Origin: CAZZEX01 sp964653285
Lineage (GTDB): Bacteria > Chloroflexota > Anaerolineae > B4-G1
DNA: 12,344 bases
NCBI GenBank assembly: GCA_964653285.1
Contig: CAZZEX010000128.1
Location: 1 to 12,344, forward strand
Reading direction: 5' to 3'
The notes under the pieces were generated by a model, which worked only from the letters and a program-made list of their open reading frames with translations, was not told the origin of the DNA and ran no database searches. A program made the translations under genes and the position numbers. Positions 5,627-12,344 of this stretch are shown piece after piece (within the stretch, counting starts at the first letter, position 1; every line of letters starts with the position of its first letter).

Positions 5627-8209
5627 ATGGTTATTCAGGATGCCGTCATCATCTCCGAGGAGGTACGGAGCGGTGCCGTCTTCGGCAGCGTCAGGCTGTA
5701 CAATGTAGACGATCCCACCAGGCCAGAGAGTTCCGCGCGGCGCATTCTGGCCCTCACTTATCCCACTCAGGTGCTCAGGCAAGCGCTTAGCGCTGTGGCC
5801 CAACGGTTGTCGGGGGAACGTGCTCAGGGAACATTCATCTTCGCCGGAGACTACGGCACCGGCAAGTCCCACACGTTGCTGGCCCTGTACCATATCCTCC
5901 ACTCGCCGACCGAGGGTAGGGAGTGGCTCGACCGCCGGGGGATAAACCTCTCCTTCCCCGAACGCGTGGACGTGGTCACCAGCCACCTGCTCGACGAAGA
6001 CCCCGAGTTCGTCTGGGAGCCACTGTTCAGAAAGCGTGGCCGGGAGGATGTGCTGGGCCAGGTGCTCGATCACCCGACCGGCGCACAGTTACAGGCGCTG
6101 TTGAACGAAAGACCGCTGGTCTTTGTGCTGGACGAGTTGGAGGCCTGGTACGGCTCCATCGAGGATAAAACACGCCGCGAACGTAACTTGAACTTCCTGC
6201 AGGTGCTCACAGAGGCCACCGAGGACCCTCAGGTGAAATTACTTCTCCTGGCATCGCTGTATGGCCGGGATGCGGAACTGCTTGGACGGTTGGGGCGGGG
6301 GAACATCTTCCTCAAAGACCTGGGCGCGGGGGAGGACAAGGCCCAGGTGGTGCGCTTTCGCCTGTTTGAGAGGATTGACGAGGAAGCGGCTCAGCGCACG
6401 GTGGATGACTACATCGGGCTGTACGCTCAGCATAGAGCCCAGGTGGGCCTGACCGACACCTCGCTGGATGCCTACCGGGAGCGGATGCTGGCATACTACC
6501 CCCTCCACCCCGAACTGGTGGATGTCCTCTTCCAGACCTATAGCGCGTCGAGAGAGTACCAGAACACGCGAGGTATTCTGTTCTTGCTCTCCGGTGTGTT
6601 GCGTCGCTTCGCCTCCGAGCGCGACCTGTTGCTGCCTGCAGACGTGGCCCCCGACGTCGGCGAGGTCAACGATGACCTGTTCCAACTCAACCCCCGGCTC
6701 CTGGCACGGGCGCAGGAGGACATCGCCCGCACACGCGAGGAACCCCTGAGCCGGGACATCCTGGCTACGATCCTGCTACGCTCTTTCGTGCCCGGGATGG
6801 CCGGGGCAGAACCGACGCAGATCGCCCTGGGCTGCCTCCGTCCTGGAGTTAACCCTAACGAGATCGCCCGTGTGTTGGATGGGCTCGAGGATACGGCCTG
6901 GTATCTATGGCGCAGCGACGGCCGGTACGTCATCCGCGGCGAGGAGAACCTGCCAGTCAGCATCAACGCCCGCGCGGCGCGGCAGTTAAAGGAACAGGGA
7001 CCAACCCAGGCGCGCGTCCGGCTGGCCGAGATGATCGGCCAGATCGCAGGCGGCACGAACACGTTCGTCTACCCCATCGAGGAGGTGCCCCGCCAACGCG
7101 CCATGCGGGTGATGGTCTCGACCCAGTACCTGGACGACGAACCGCTGCGCGAGTTTTACCACGGGCGCGAATGGCGGAACACGCTGCTACTGGTGCGTCC
7201 CAAAGTGGCCGGCGATCTGGCGGCCACAGAGCGCTTCCTCCTGAGCGCCCAACGGTTGCTCGTGTGCCAGCAACTCAAACGTGACCTGGCGGCGGCGAAG
7301 GAGAAGGATAAACTGGCCCAACTCAAAGAGTACGTCGAGCGCGAGGAGAGCGACCTGAAGACCAAACTGGCGGCCAACTACGGCGAGTGGATGAAGCCGG
7401 GGATGCGGGGGGGCAAACTGTACTTCCGGCCCATTGACTGCTCGCTGGATGCGCAGGAGGTCTTGAGGTTGGCCAGGGAATCCTTCGGGGCGGAGGTGGT
7501 GGACGACGCCATCCTGGCCGAGTTGCGGAACGCCGGGGAGAACGGCGTGCGGTTTGACCGCTTGCGCCAGGCCTTCTTGATGGTGCCGGGCAAGCCCATC
7601 CTGGTGAACTCCGAGGTCCTGCGAGAGCGGGTGCTGGCGCTGTGCAACCAGCAGGGCGAGGTAGTGATGGTACGGGGAAAGAACGTCTACGGCCCTGAGA
7701 ACCGCGCGCCACGGGATTTCGCCGAGGACGTGCTGCTCTATCTGAAGGCCCACGGTCCGGCGGTTGTAGGAGTGGAACAACTGGAGAAGGCGGGCATTGA
7801 GTACGCGGTGCCAGAACCAGAGAGGAAAGCGGCTCCTGGTGAAGGGGCAGCGAAAAAAGCGGAGACTGGAGAGCCCCCGCCGCCTGGACGCTGCATCGTG
7901 GTCAAGAGCGACCGCCACAGAACGCCTTTCAACCTGCAGACCGACGTTGAGGGTCACCTGCGCCGCGACGACCGCGTCAGGGCCATCGAGATTGAGGTGG
8001 ATGGCGGCGGGTTGCAGGAGGCCGGGCCGCTCAGCTGCATGCTGGAAGGCGTGCGCAGCGGTGGTGGCGAGACCAAGGTGGTGTTGCGGTTGCGTGTGGC
8101 GCTGCCCACCCCGGTAGGCAAACGGGAGGTGCTGAAAATCCTCGACCAACTCCCCATCCCCGTGGAGGGCACCATAGCCGCCACCCTCGAGGTGCTAACC
8201 GATGAGTGA
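5627..8209 (+). CDS. DUF499/PglY-like AAA+ ATPase
   Basis: This 860-residue P-loop ATPase resembles the DUF499 family (COG1483), relatives of the Pgl/BREX ATPases. Walker A is GDYGTGKSH (residues 74-82), preceded by the DUF499-like run TYPTQVLRQALSAVAQRLSGE. Walker B is LVFVLDELE, with Asp169 and Glu170. Family-like segments FLQVLTEA, YPLHPELVDVLF and NTRGILFLLSGVLRRF follow. A charged helical stretch at about 545-585 is probably a coiled coil. A Lys/Ala/Pro/Glu linker (about 729-754) leads to a C-terminal beta-rich domain (755-860). The ATG at 5627 has GGAAGAG upstream, and residues before it are unlike the family. The next gene overlaps by 8 nt and encodes a PglZ protein, the same pairing as in Pgl/BREX defence. 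A role in sensing or remodelling DNA or complexes is inferred from that pairing. The usual DUF1156 methylase and helicase partners of DUF499 are not in view. Confidence 0.85.
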   Translation: MVIQDAVIISEEVRSGAVFGSVRLYNVDDPTRPESSARRILALTYPTQVLRQALSAVAQRLSGERAQGTFIFAGDYGTGKSHTLLALYHILHSPTEGREWLDRRGINLSFPERVDVVTSHLLDEDPEFVWEPLFRKRGREDVLGQVLDHPTGAQLQALLNERPLVFVLDELEAWYGSIEDKTRRERNLNFLQVLTEATEDPQVKLLLLASLYGRDAELLGRLGRGNIFLKDLGAGEDKAQVVRFRLFERIDEEAAQRTVDDYIGLYAQHRAQVGLTDTSLDAYRERMLAYYPLHPELVDVLFQTYSASREYQNTRGILFLLSGVLRRFASERDLLLPADVAPDVGEVNDDLFQLNPRLLARAQEDIARTREEPLSRDILATILLRSFVPGMAGAEPTQIALGCLRPGVNPNEIARVLDGLEDTAWYLWRSDGRYVIRGEENLPVSINARAARQLKEQGPTQARVRLAEMIGQIAGGTNTFVYPIEEVPRQRAMRVMVSTQYLDDEPLREFYHGREWRNTLLLVRPKVAGDLAATERFLLSAQRLLVCQQLKRDLAAAKEKDKLAQLKEYVEREESDLKTKLAANYGEWMKPGMRGGKLYFRPIDCSLDAQEVLRLARESFGAEVVDDAILAELRNAGENGVRFDRLRQAFLMVPGKPILVNSEVLRERVLALCNQQGEVVMVRGKNVYGPENRAPRDFAEDVLLYLKAHGPAVVGVEQLEKAGIEYAVPEPERKAAPGEGAAKKAETGEPPPPGRCIVVKSDRHRTPFNLQTDVEGHLRRDDRVRAIEIEVDGGGLQEAGPLSCMLEGVRSGGGETKVVLRLRVALPTPVGKREVLKILDQLPIPVEGTIAATLEVLTDE

Positions 8210-9164
8210 GATAAGTGAGGCTCCGTTAGTCCGGGCACTGGTCGCCGCAGAGTACCCGCTGGCCGTCCTCTACGAGACGCTGGTCGCGCTCTGGGGTGCC
8301 ACAGGTGGCGTGGACGACGTGAATGGCTTCTTCCGCGAGCGAGAGGCGGCCACGAACCGGTTGGAGCGCTTCGTCCACGACACCTACTTCGAGGTCTACG
8401 ATATCCTCCTAGAGTGCATCCGGGCTGAGGACCGGGCGCGTTACTTCACGCCAGGCGCTGGGCCGGTCGTGCTGCTCGACGGGATGAGCATCCGCGAGGC
8501 CGCACTCTTGCCAGCCCGTCTGTCCCCACACGGCTACACGGTCGAAGCGACGGGTTTCGCGCTCTCCGAAGCGCCCTCGTCCACGCGAGCGTTCACGCGG
8601 CAGATTTTCGGCACCCACTCCATCACCACGCTCAAGACCTGGGACGGCTTCCAGGTGATGCCCGTCCGTTCCGGCGAAGTGCCCGCCGTGCTGCCGGCAG
8701 GCCCGGACGTGCTGGTGTGGCTGTCGTATCCCGACGAGTTGTTGCACAAGGTGAAGGGCCAGGCGCTGACCCCGGCCGAGGCGCTGGACAAGACGGTGGC
8801 GGCGCTCCTGGAGGTGCTCGATAAACTGGAGGGGTCTCGCTTCCGCCTCCTCTCCGACCACGGCTACGTCTATGCGCCGTCGGCCCGCTTCATCTGGAAA
8901 GCGCCCCGGGGTGACGAGAAGGTGTTGCGGCGGCTCTTCGGCGGCGTCCGCTGGGTTCCGGCGGAGAAGATGACCGACCCGGCCTTCGACGGGCTGCGTG
9001 CTATCCCGCCCCAGCGGGCCTACGCCCTGTTCGACGAGCAGGGCTGCTACATACGCGGGCGATACGGTTGGAGCACGCAGGGCTCCGGCCAGGGGGACGT
9101 GGACCACTACGGCCTTTCGCTGATGGAGTGCCTGACGCCGAGATTAACGGTGCGGAGAGGATGA
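8202..9164 (+). CDS. Compact PglZ-domain protein (alkaline-phosphatase fold)
   Basis: The 320-residue protein carries PglZ metal-site motifs in order. They are VVLLDGMSIREAALLP with Asp93 and a possible Ser96 nucleophile, WLSYPDELLHK with Asp178 and His182, RLLSDHGYVY with Asp219 and His220, and HYGLSLMECLTPRL with His302 near the C-terminus. PglZ proteins have an alkaline-phosphatase-like fold; characterised relatives act as phosphatases or phosphodiesterases, and PglZ is a core Pgl/BREX protein. This one is much shorter than the usual BREX PglZ (roughly 800 residues), keeping about 80 residues before the catalytic domain. The ATG at 8202 overlaps the ATPase stop by 8 nt and has GAGGTG (8189-8194) seven bases upstream, so the two proteins are likely made together. 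Substrate is unknown. Confidence 0.85.
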   Translation: MSEISEAPLVRALVAAEYPLAVLYETLVALWGATGGVDDVNGFFREREAATNRLERFVHDTYFEVYDILLECIRAEDRARYFTPGAGPVVLLDGMSIREAALLPARLSPHGYTVEATGFALSEAPSSTRAFTRQIFGTHSITTLKTWDGFQVMPVRSGEVPAVLPAGPDVLVWLSYPDELLHKVKGQALTPAEALDKTVAALLEVLDKLEGSRFRLLSDHGYVYAPSARFIWKAPRGDEKVLRRLFGGVRWVPAEKMTDPAFDGLRAIPPQRAYALFDEQGCYIRGRYGWSTQGSGQGDVDHYGLSLMECLTPRLTVRRG

Positions 9165-9168
9165 AGCG

Positions 9169-9534
9169 ATGGAATGGCTTTACCGGCGACTCCATCACGG
9201 GGCGGTGGAGACGGTAGAGGCCACGCGAGAGTTGCGGGGGTTGGTGGAGACCGGCCTGGTGGAGATGCATGGCACCCGTCGCTGGGCCTACTACACGCTG
9301 AGCGAGGCGACGCCGCGCCGGGTACAGTTAGCTCTCCTCGAGGCGATGAGCGACGAGGAGAAGATCCTGACCTACGTGCGCGAGCATGGCTTGATTACCA
9401 ACGCGCAATGCCGAGCACTTCTAGGAATTGACAGTCGCCACCGGGTTACCAGACTGCTTGGCAAGCTAGCGAGGACTGGTCAAATCGAGCAGGTAGGCAC
9501 GGGCAAGGGGACGCGGTACGAACTGCCCGTGTAA
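9169..9534 (+). CDS. Small tandem winged-helix DNA-binding protein
   Basis: The 121-residue protein appears to hold two winged-helix units. The second (about 62-119) is complete: EEKILTYVREHGLITNAQCRALLGI, a recognition helix HRVTRLLGKLARTGQI, and the wing GTGKGTRYELPV. The first (about 14-45, TVEATRELRGLVETGLVE to YYTLS) has the recognition helix and wing but lacks a clear first helix. Such paired modules are common at the C-terminus of AlbA_2 (schlafen-like) regulators, so this may be a C-terminal piece that became a separate gene. The ATG at 9169 lies 4 nt after the pglZ stop with GGAGAGG (9154-9160) upstream, so it is co-transcribed with the ATPase and PglZ genes and may regulate that unit or target it to DNA. 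Part of it is duplicated at 9746-9820. Confidence 0.75.
   Translation: MEWLYRRLHHGAVETVEATRELRGLVETGLVEMHGTRRWAYYTLSEATPRRVQLALLEAMSDEEKILTYVREHGLITNAQCRALLGIDSRHRVTRLLGKLARTGQIEQVGTGKGTRYELPV
9211..9285 (+). repeat. 75-bp duplicated segment, copy A, inside the winged-helix gene
   Basis: This stretch encodes TVEATRELRGLVETGLVEMH plus five residues, and aligns without gaps to 9746-9820 with 61 of 75 bases identical. Of the 14 differences, nine are silent, and the first 20 codons differ by only one amino acid. The pattern points to an old gene duplication kept under protein-level selection for a time rather than a recent copy event. Confidence 0.85.
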
Positions 9535-9535
9535 A

Positions 9536-9615
9536 GCATAAAAGCGTGCATAACGAGCATAAAGCGCGCATAAAATTCTATAACCGCCCATAGGGCGCCT
9601 ATAGATGCATATAGG
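9536..9615 (+). repeat. Helically phased ATA/GCATAA array
   Basis: GCATAA occurs at 9536, 9548, 9557 and 9568, followed by CTATAA (9578), CCATAG (9588), CTATAG (9599) and ATATAG (9609). The central ATA steps start at 9538, 9550, 9559, 9570, 9580, 9590, 9601 and 9611, a mean period of 10.4 bp, with GC-rich spacers between. The final two units form the inverted repeat CCTATA-N6-TATAGG (9598-9615). It lies just after the winged-helix gene and could be an array of operator sites or flexible, bent DNA. Alternatively it is a decayed His/Lys/Asn-rich coding linker, since the frame from 9529 reads VKHKSVHNEHKARIKFYNRP. Confidence 0.6.
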
Positions 9616-9823
9616 GCACGGAAAGACTTGTCCGAGACACAGGGAAATTGCGGCAGATCGGGACGAGGTGATGGAATGCCAGGACGTAACGGCGCTGCTT
9701 GACGAAGTCCGCTACCTGGGCAGTGAACTGGATGATGTGGTAGGAACGGTGGAAGCCACGCGGGAGTTACGGGGCCTGGTGAAGACTGGCCTGGTGGAGA
9801 TGCACAGCACCTGCCGATGCTGA
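9605..9823 (+). pseudogene. Truncated AlbA_2/winged-helix regulator relic
   Basis: The open frame gives 72 residues from ATG 9605, or 50 from ATG 9671, which has GAGG close upstream. From the second ATG it reads MECQDVTALLDEVRYLGSE, which resembles the N-terminus of AlbA_2-type regulators (a recollection of the family style, not a firm match). It then joins TVEATRELRGLVKTGLVEMH, the same winged-helix segment as in the gene at 9169, and ends in STCRC before a stop. The wing and the second winged helix are missing. The simplest reading is a relic with a large internal deletion. A short functional DNA-binding peptide cannot be excluded. It has no good ribosome site at 9605. Confidence 0.5.
9746..9820 (+). 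repeat. 75-bp duplicated segment, copy B
   Basis: This is the second copy of 9211-9285, in the same orientation and 535 bp downstream. Similarity decays after the codons for EMH, where Gly-Thr-Arg-Arg-Trp becomes Ser-Thr-Cys-Arg-Cys. It forms the 3' half of the relic frame ending at 9823. Confidence 0.85.
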
Positions 9824-9888
9824 AGCGTTTGACGCCAGTGTTGTTGATGAAGGGAACTGACAGGGATGATCTATCGAAGGAGGTCGAA

Positions 9889-12344
9889 ATGCTGAAGTGC
9901 CAACTTTGCCGAGACGAAAAAGGTGACTACCTTTGCAGACACGACGTGGTTGGAACACCTCGCGCGGATCAGGAAATCATCGGGTACAGTGACGTCAAGG
10001 AAGGACTCCTGCGACTAATCAGAGACTCCTTCCAGCGATCCAAAGATCCCCATTTTATCGCCAACCTCAGCGCCGCATTAATCGGAGACTTCGGCATGGG
10101 TAAGTCCGCTATAGCCCATTTCTTTGTGAATGCGATTAACAACAACGACTATGATCTTGTATTGGTCAACTTGCAGGAAGATGGGGTCTCGCAGGAAGAG
10201 CTTCAGCACTTTGATCTTGAGCAGATGGCAACATACCGGGGTGCGGCCATACGCATTGATGCTCGCGCAGTTGCCGATCAACTACAACCCGGACAGGTTA
10301 CAGACTACATTACTCCGTTCTTTCGCAAGATCGGTGATGAATTTGGCATTTCACGGAAACTGACATCGGTCAAGGACATCACCGAGGCCATTCTGAAGGA
10401 AAGGGAAGCTACTCGACTATTCATTTTCATTGATGAAATGGAAGGACTCAAAGAGACTCAATATGGGCTGAACTTTGATGAGTTCTTTGCGCGGTTTACC
10501 AACGATTTGAGAACCCTGATCAACGGTGAGGGCGCGTACGATATTCGGAACTGCATCACCATCGTTCTATGTACTGTTCCGGATGTTTGGGAAGAGTTCA
10601 AGCGAAGGGAAGACATCGCGGGCGGATTGCTTACCCGGGAGTATTCGGAGCCGTTCGTGTTGCAACGCTTCGACCTGGTTCAATCATATCGCTTTGTGGA
10701 GAGATCATGTTGGAATTGGGAGAACTCTCCCTTCGCTGAAAGGTGCATCCGAACCCTGCACCTGGCGGCCGATGGCAAACCCAGGCTGTTGACAAAGCTC
10801 TGTAAGCACGTTGAAGGCAGTCTGCCAGCTGGAGACGGGCGTTCTACCGAGAACTACGATCTGGCAGAGTTGACTGCCACTGCATTGGGCAAAGCTGTAG
10901 GTGCCCGTGAGCAGTTCACCTATGCCTTTGATCTGACTTCCTTCCGAAACATCTATGAGTATCTAGATCGCGAGTATGGCTCCGACCACGCCAGGTTGTT
11001 TCGCTTGCTCGTGGTGCAATATGGTGAGTACACAGACGATAATCTAGCAGAAGCTCTCGGGCTCAAAGTGATGAAAGTACAAGAGATAATCCGCGATCTC
11101 TCAAACGAGGAGAGGCCAGTCCTCGGTCTTCGCTTGATCTCAAAGGGACACCTATTCGATTATGCCACCTTGGCAACGGATAAAGTGCCCAGAGCAATGA
11201 TTGACCAGAACTTTATGAAAAGCGAAGACATTGACTTCTCTTCGGCAACAGGTGAGATCACGATCTTTGGAAAACTGGACTACTTCAAGCACATCCTGGC
11301 CCAGTTGACAACAGAGACACTGGAAGGCGAGAAGAAGATATTTGTCCCATTTCACAAGGAGGACTTGGCCTTACTCTGGAATCTCCCTGATGAACAGGCA
11401 GGCTCATTGGGCAAGGGACTGCGGGGTTGTGCACTACAACGCGCGGACGTGCATTACCGGATATCTGAAGCAGCGCGCAGCCGGATTTTCCCTGTTGCTT
11501 CTCAGGCAGATCTCCCCTTCCTGTCGAAGGAGCGATATTACCAACTGAGGACTGCGGCTAACAATCTCAGTCCTGAAGATCGAAAAGCCTGCTTAATTGG
11601 AGGCGTGATGAAGTTACTTGAATACCGAGGACTCGAGATCCAAGAGCGAACTTCTGCCCAGCGCCTCGACTTTGAGGTCGATCCTGGGAAACTCAGGGAA
11701 CTCTTCCACGATTTCAACGACGATTTGAGTCTCCTGGGACGCGTTCTCGTGATCGATTCCGCGGAAGCGTTCGGTGAAGAGAAGCTGGTCGAGCACCTTC
11801 AGGGATGTGCCTTTGGTCTATTGATTTGCACGAGAAACTTCGGTGATGATCGAGTACTTCATCTCCCACGCGGAGATGAGAAGTATGGACCTTTTCGTCC
11901 GACGATAGCGATAGTCATCCAGAGCACACGGCTGGAGACCAATCTACTGATCCTGAGCCAGGTGACGCAAGGTGATATAGCAGTCGAGATCGAATACCAA
12001 CCTACTTTGGATCGGCTCTATCGCGAACTGGGCCTTGAGTCCTTTCCGCAGGCATGGCGTGATTTTGGAATGCAATTCGGTGTATGTCTTAAAGAGTGGC
12101 GAATGAGACATGGCACATCCAAGAAGGAGGCTAGAGAGACGCTTTCTCACCTGATGCGGGTAACGCCGTCATTGCCTCTCTCCCTGGAGAAGGCGAAAAA
12201 TGTCACCCGGAAGGAGCTTGGATTCCCACCGACCGCGTTGCCCACTTGGGAAGGGATTGATGACCTGGTCGATTTGGGCTTCGTCTTACGGCAGGGGCAG
12301 CGATACGACGTAGTTCTCTCTTCAACGGAAGCAGCAATCTTGAA
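9889..12344 (+). CDS. Large P-loop ATPase with N-terminal Cys/His cluster (3' end beyond window)
   Basis: The frame stays open from ATG 9889 to the window edge: 818 codons without a stop. AAGGAGG (9877-9883) sits five bases before this ATG. In-frame ATGs at 9817 and 9847 lack such a site. The N-terminus has Cys4, Cys7, Cys16 and His18 (CQLC, CRH), a possible zinc knuckle. Walker A is GDFGMGKS (66-73) and Walker B is LFIFIDEME with Asp182 and Glu183. TIVLCTVPD (224-232) may hold the sensor-1 strand and GKPRLLTKL (296-304) a sensor-2-like arginine. A winged-helix-like stretch follows at about 365-420 (RLFRLLVVQYGEYTDDNLAEALGL region). The rest is unrecognised. The layout recalls BREX/ORC-type ATPases (BrxC, BrxD), but no family is secure. 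G+C is near half in sampled lines, well below the preceding genes, which suggests separate acquisition. Association with the PglZ unit rests on proximity and strand. Confidence 0.8.
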   Translation, partial: MLKCQLCRDEKGDYLCRHDVVGTPRADQEIIGYSDVKEGLLRLIRDSFQRSKDPHFIANLSAALIGDFGMGKSAIAHFFVNAINNNDYDLVLVNLQEDGVSQEELQHFDLEQMATYRGAAIRIDARAVADQLQPGQVTDYITPFFRKIGDEFGISRKLTSVKDITEAILKEREATRLFIFIDEMEGLKETQYGLNFDEFFARFTNDLRTLINGEGAYDIRNCITIVLCTVPDVWEEFKRREDIAGGLLTREYSEPFVLQRFDLVQSYRFVERSCWNWENSPFAERCIRTLHLAADGKPRLLTKLCKHVEGSLPAGDGRSTENYDLAELTATALGKAVGAREQFTYAFDLTSFRNIYEYLDREYGSDHARLFRLLVVQYGEYTDDNLAEALGLKVMKVQEIIRDLSNEERPVLGLRLISKGHLFDYATLATDKVPRAMIDQNFMKSEDIDFSSATGEITIFGKLDYFKHILAQLTTETLEGEKKIFVPFHKEDLALLWNLPDEQAGSLGKGLRGCALQRADVHYRISEAARSRIFPVASQADLPFLSKERYYQLRTAANNLSPEDRKACLIGGVMKLLEYRGLEIQERTSAQRLDFEVDPGKLRELFHDFNDDLSLLGRVLVIDSAEAFGEEKLVEHLQGCAFGLLICTRNFGDDRVLHLPRGDEKYGPFRPTIAIVIQSTRLETNLLILSQVTQGDIAVEIEYQPTLDRLYRELGLESFPQAWRDFGMQFGVCLKEWRMRHGTSKKEARETLSHLMRVTPSLPLSLEKAKNVTRKELGFPPTALPTWEGIDDLVDLGFVLRQGQRYDVVLSSTEAAIL

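Noticed and set aside
7187..8149. 320-codon open frame on the - strand opposite the ATPase C-terminal half
   Set aside because: It is a compositional shadow rich in His, Gln, Arg and Pro with no motif. The + strand frame is continuous and has a coherent domain order.
9536..9615. CRISPR array
   Set aside because: Units are only about 10 bp and there are no spacers of 30 bp or more.

Overview
The window is a GC-rich bacterial chromosome segment. It looks like Chloroflexota, on three grounds: G+C well above 60% in the first three quarters, a mevalonate-pathway operon with archaeal-type enzymes, and PglZ and winged-helix accessory genes. The taxonomy is an inference from gene content, since no rRNA or tRNA is present. 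All convincing genes lie on the + strand.

Left part (1-5417), an upper mevalonate-pathway operon. After a possible 3' tail of an upstream gene (1-111) and a putative extended -10 promoter come five tightly packed genes. They are a class II HMG-CoA reductase (226-1518), an unrecognised polytopic membrane protein overlapping both neighbours (1502-2464), an archaeal-type HMG-CoA synthase (2461-3537), an archaeal/SCP2-type acetyl-CoA C-acetyltransferase (3542-4702) and a zinc-ribbon/OB-fold DUF35 protein (4777-5181). In archaea the thiolase, DUF35 protein and HMG-CoA synthase form one complex that channels acetoacetyl-CoA. Together with the reductase, the set converts acetyl-CoA to mevalonate. 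A structured 3' region (5180-5290) precedes a strong intrinsic terminator (5379-5417).

Right part (5473-12344), a defence-like accessory region. A near-consensus sigma70-type promoter (TTGACT-17-TATACT, 5473-5501) starts a second unit. It contains a DUF499/PglY-like AAA+ ATPase (5627-8209), an overlapping compact PglZ-domain protein (8202-9164) and a small tandem winged-helix protein (9169-9534). ATPase plus PglZ is the pairing at the core of Pgl/BREX anti-phage systems. No methylase, helicase or other usual partner is seen here.

Downstream lie an eight-unit array of ATA steps spaced about 10.4 bp apart (9536-9615) and a truncated regulator relic containing an 81%-identical copy of part of the winged-helix gene (9605-9823). 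Last comes a second large P-loop ATPase with an N-terminal Cys/His cluster (9889-12344), whose frame is still open at the window edge. This last gene is clearly lower in G+C (about half in sampled lines), which suggests a separate origin. The DUF499 ATPase + compact PglZ + winged helix + second ATPase layout is the best candidate for an undescribed system.
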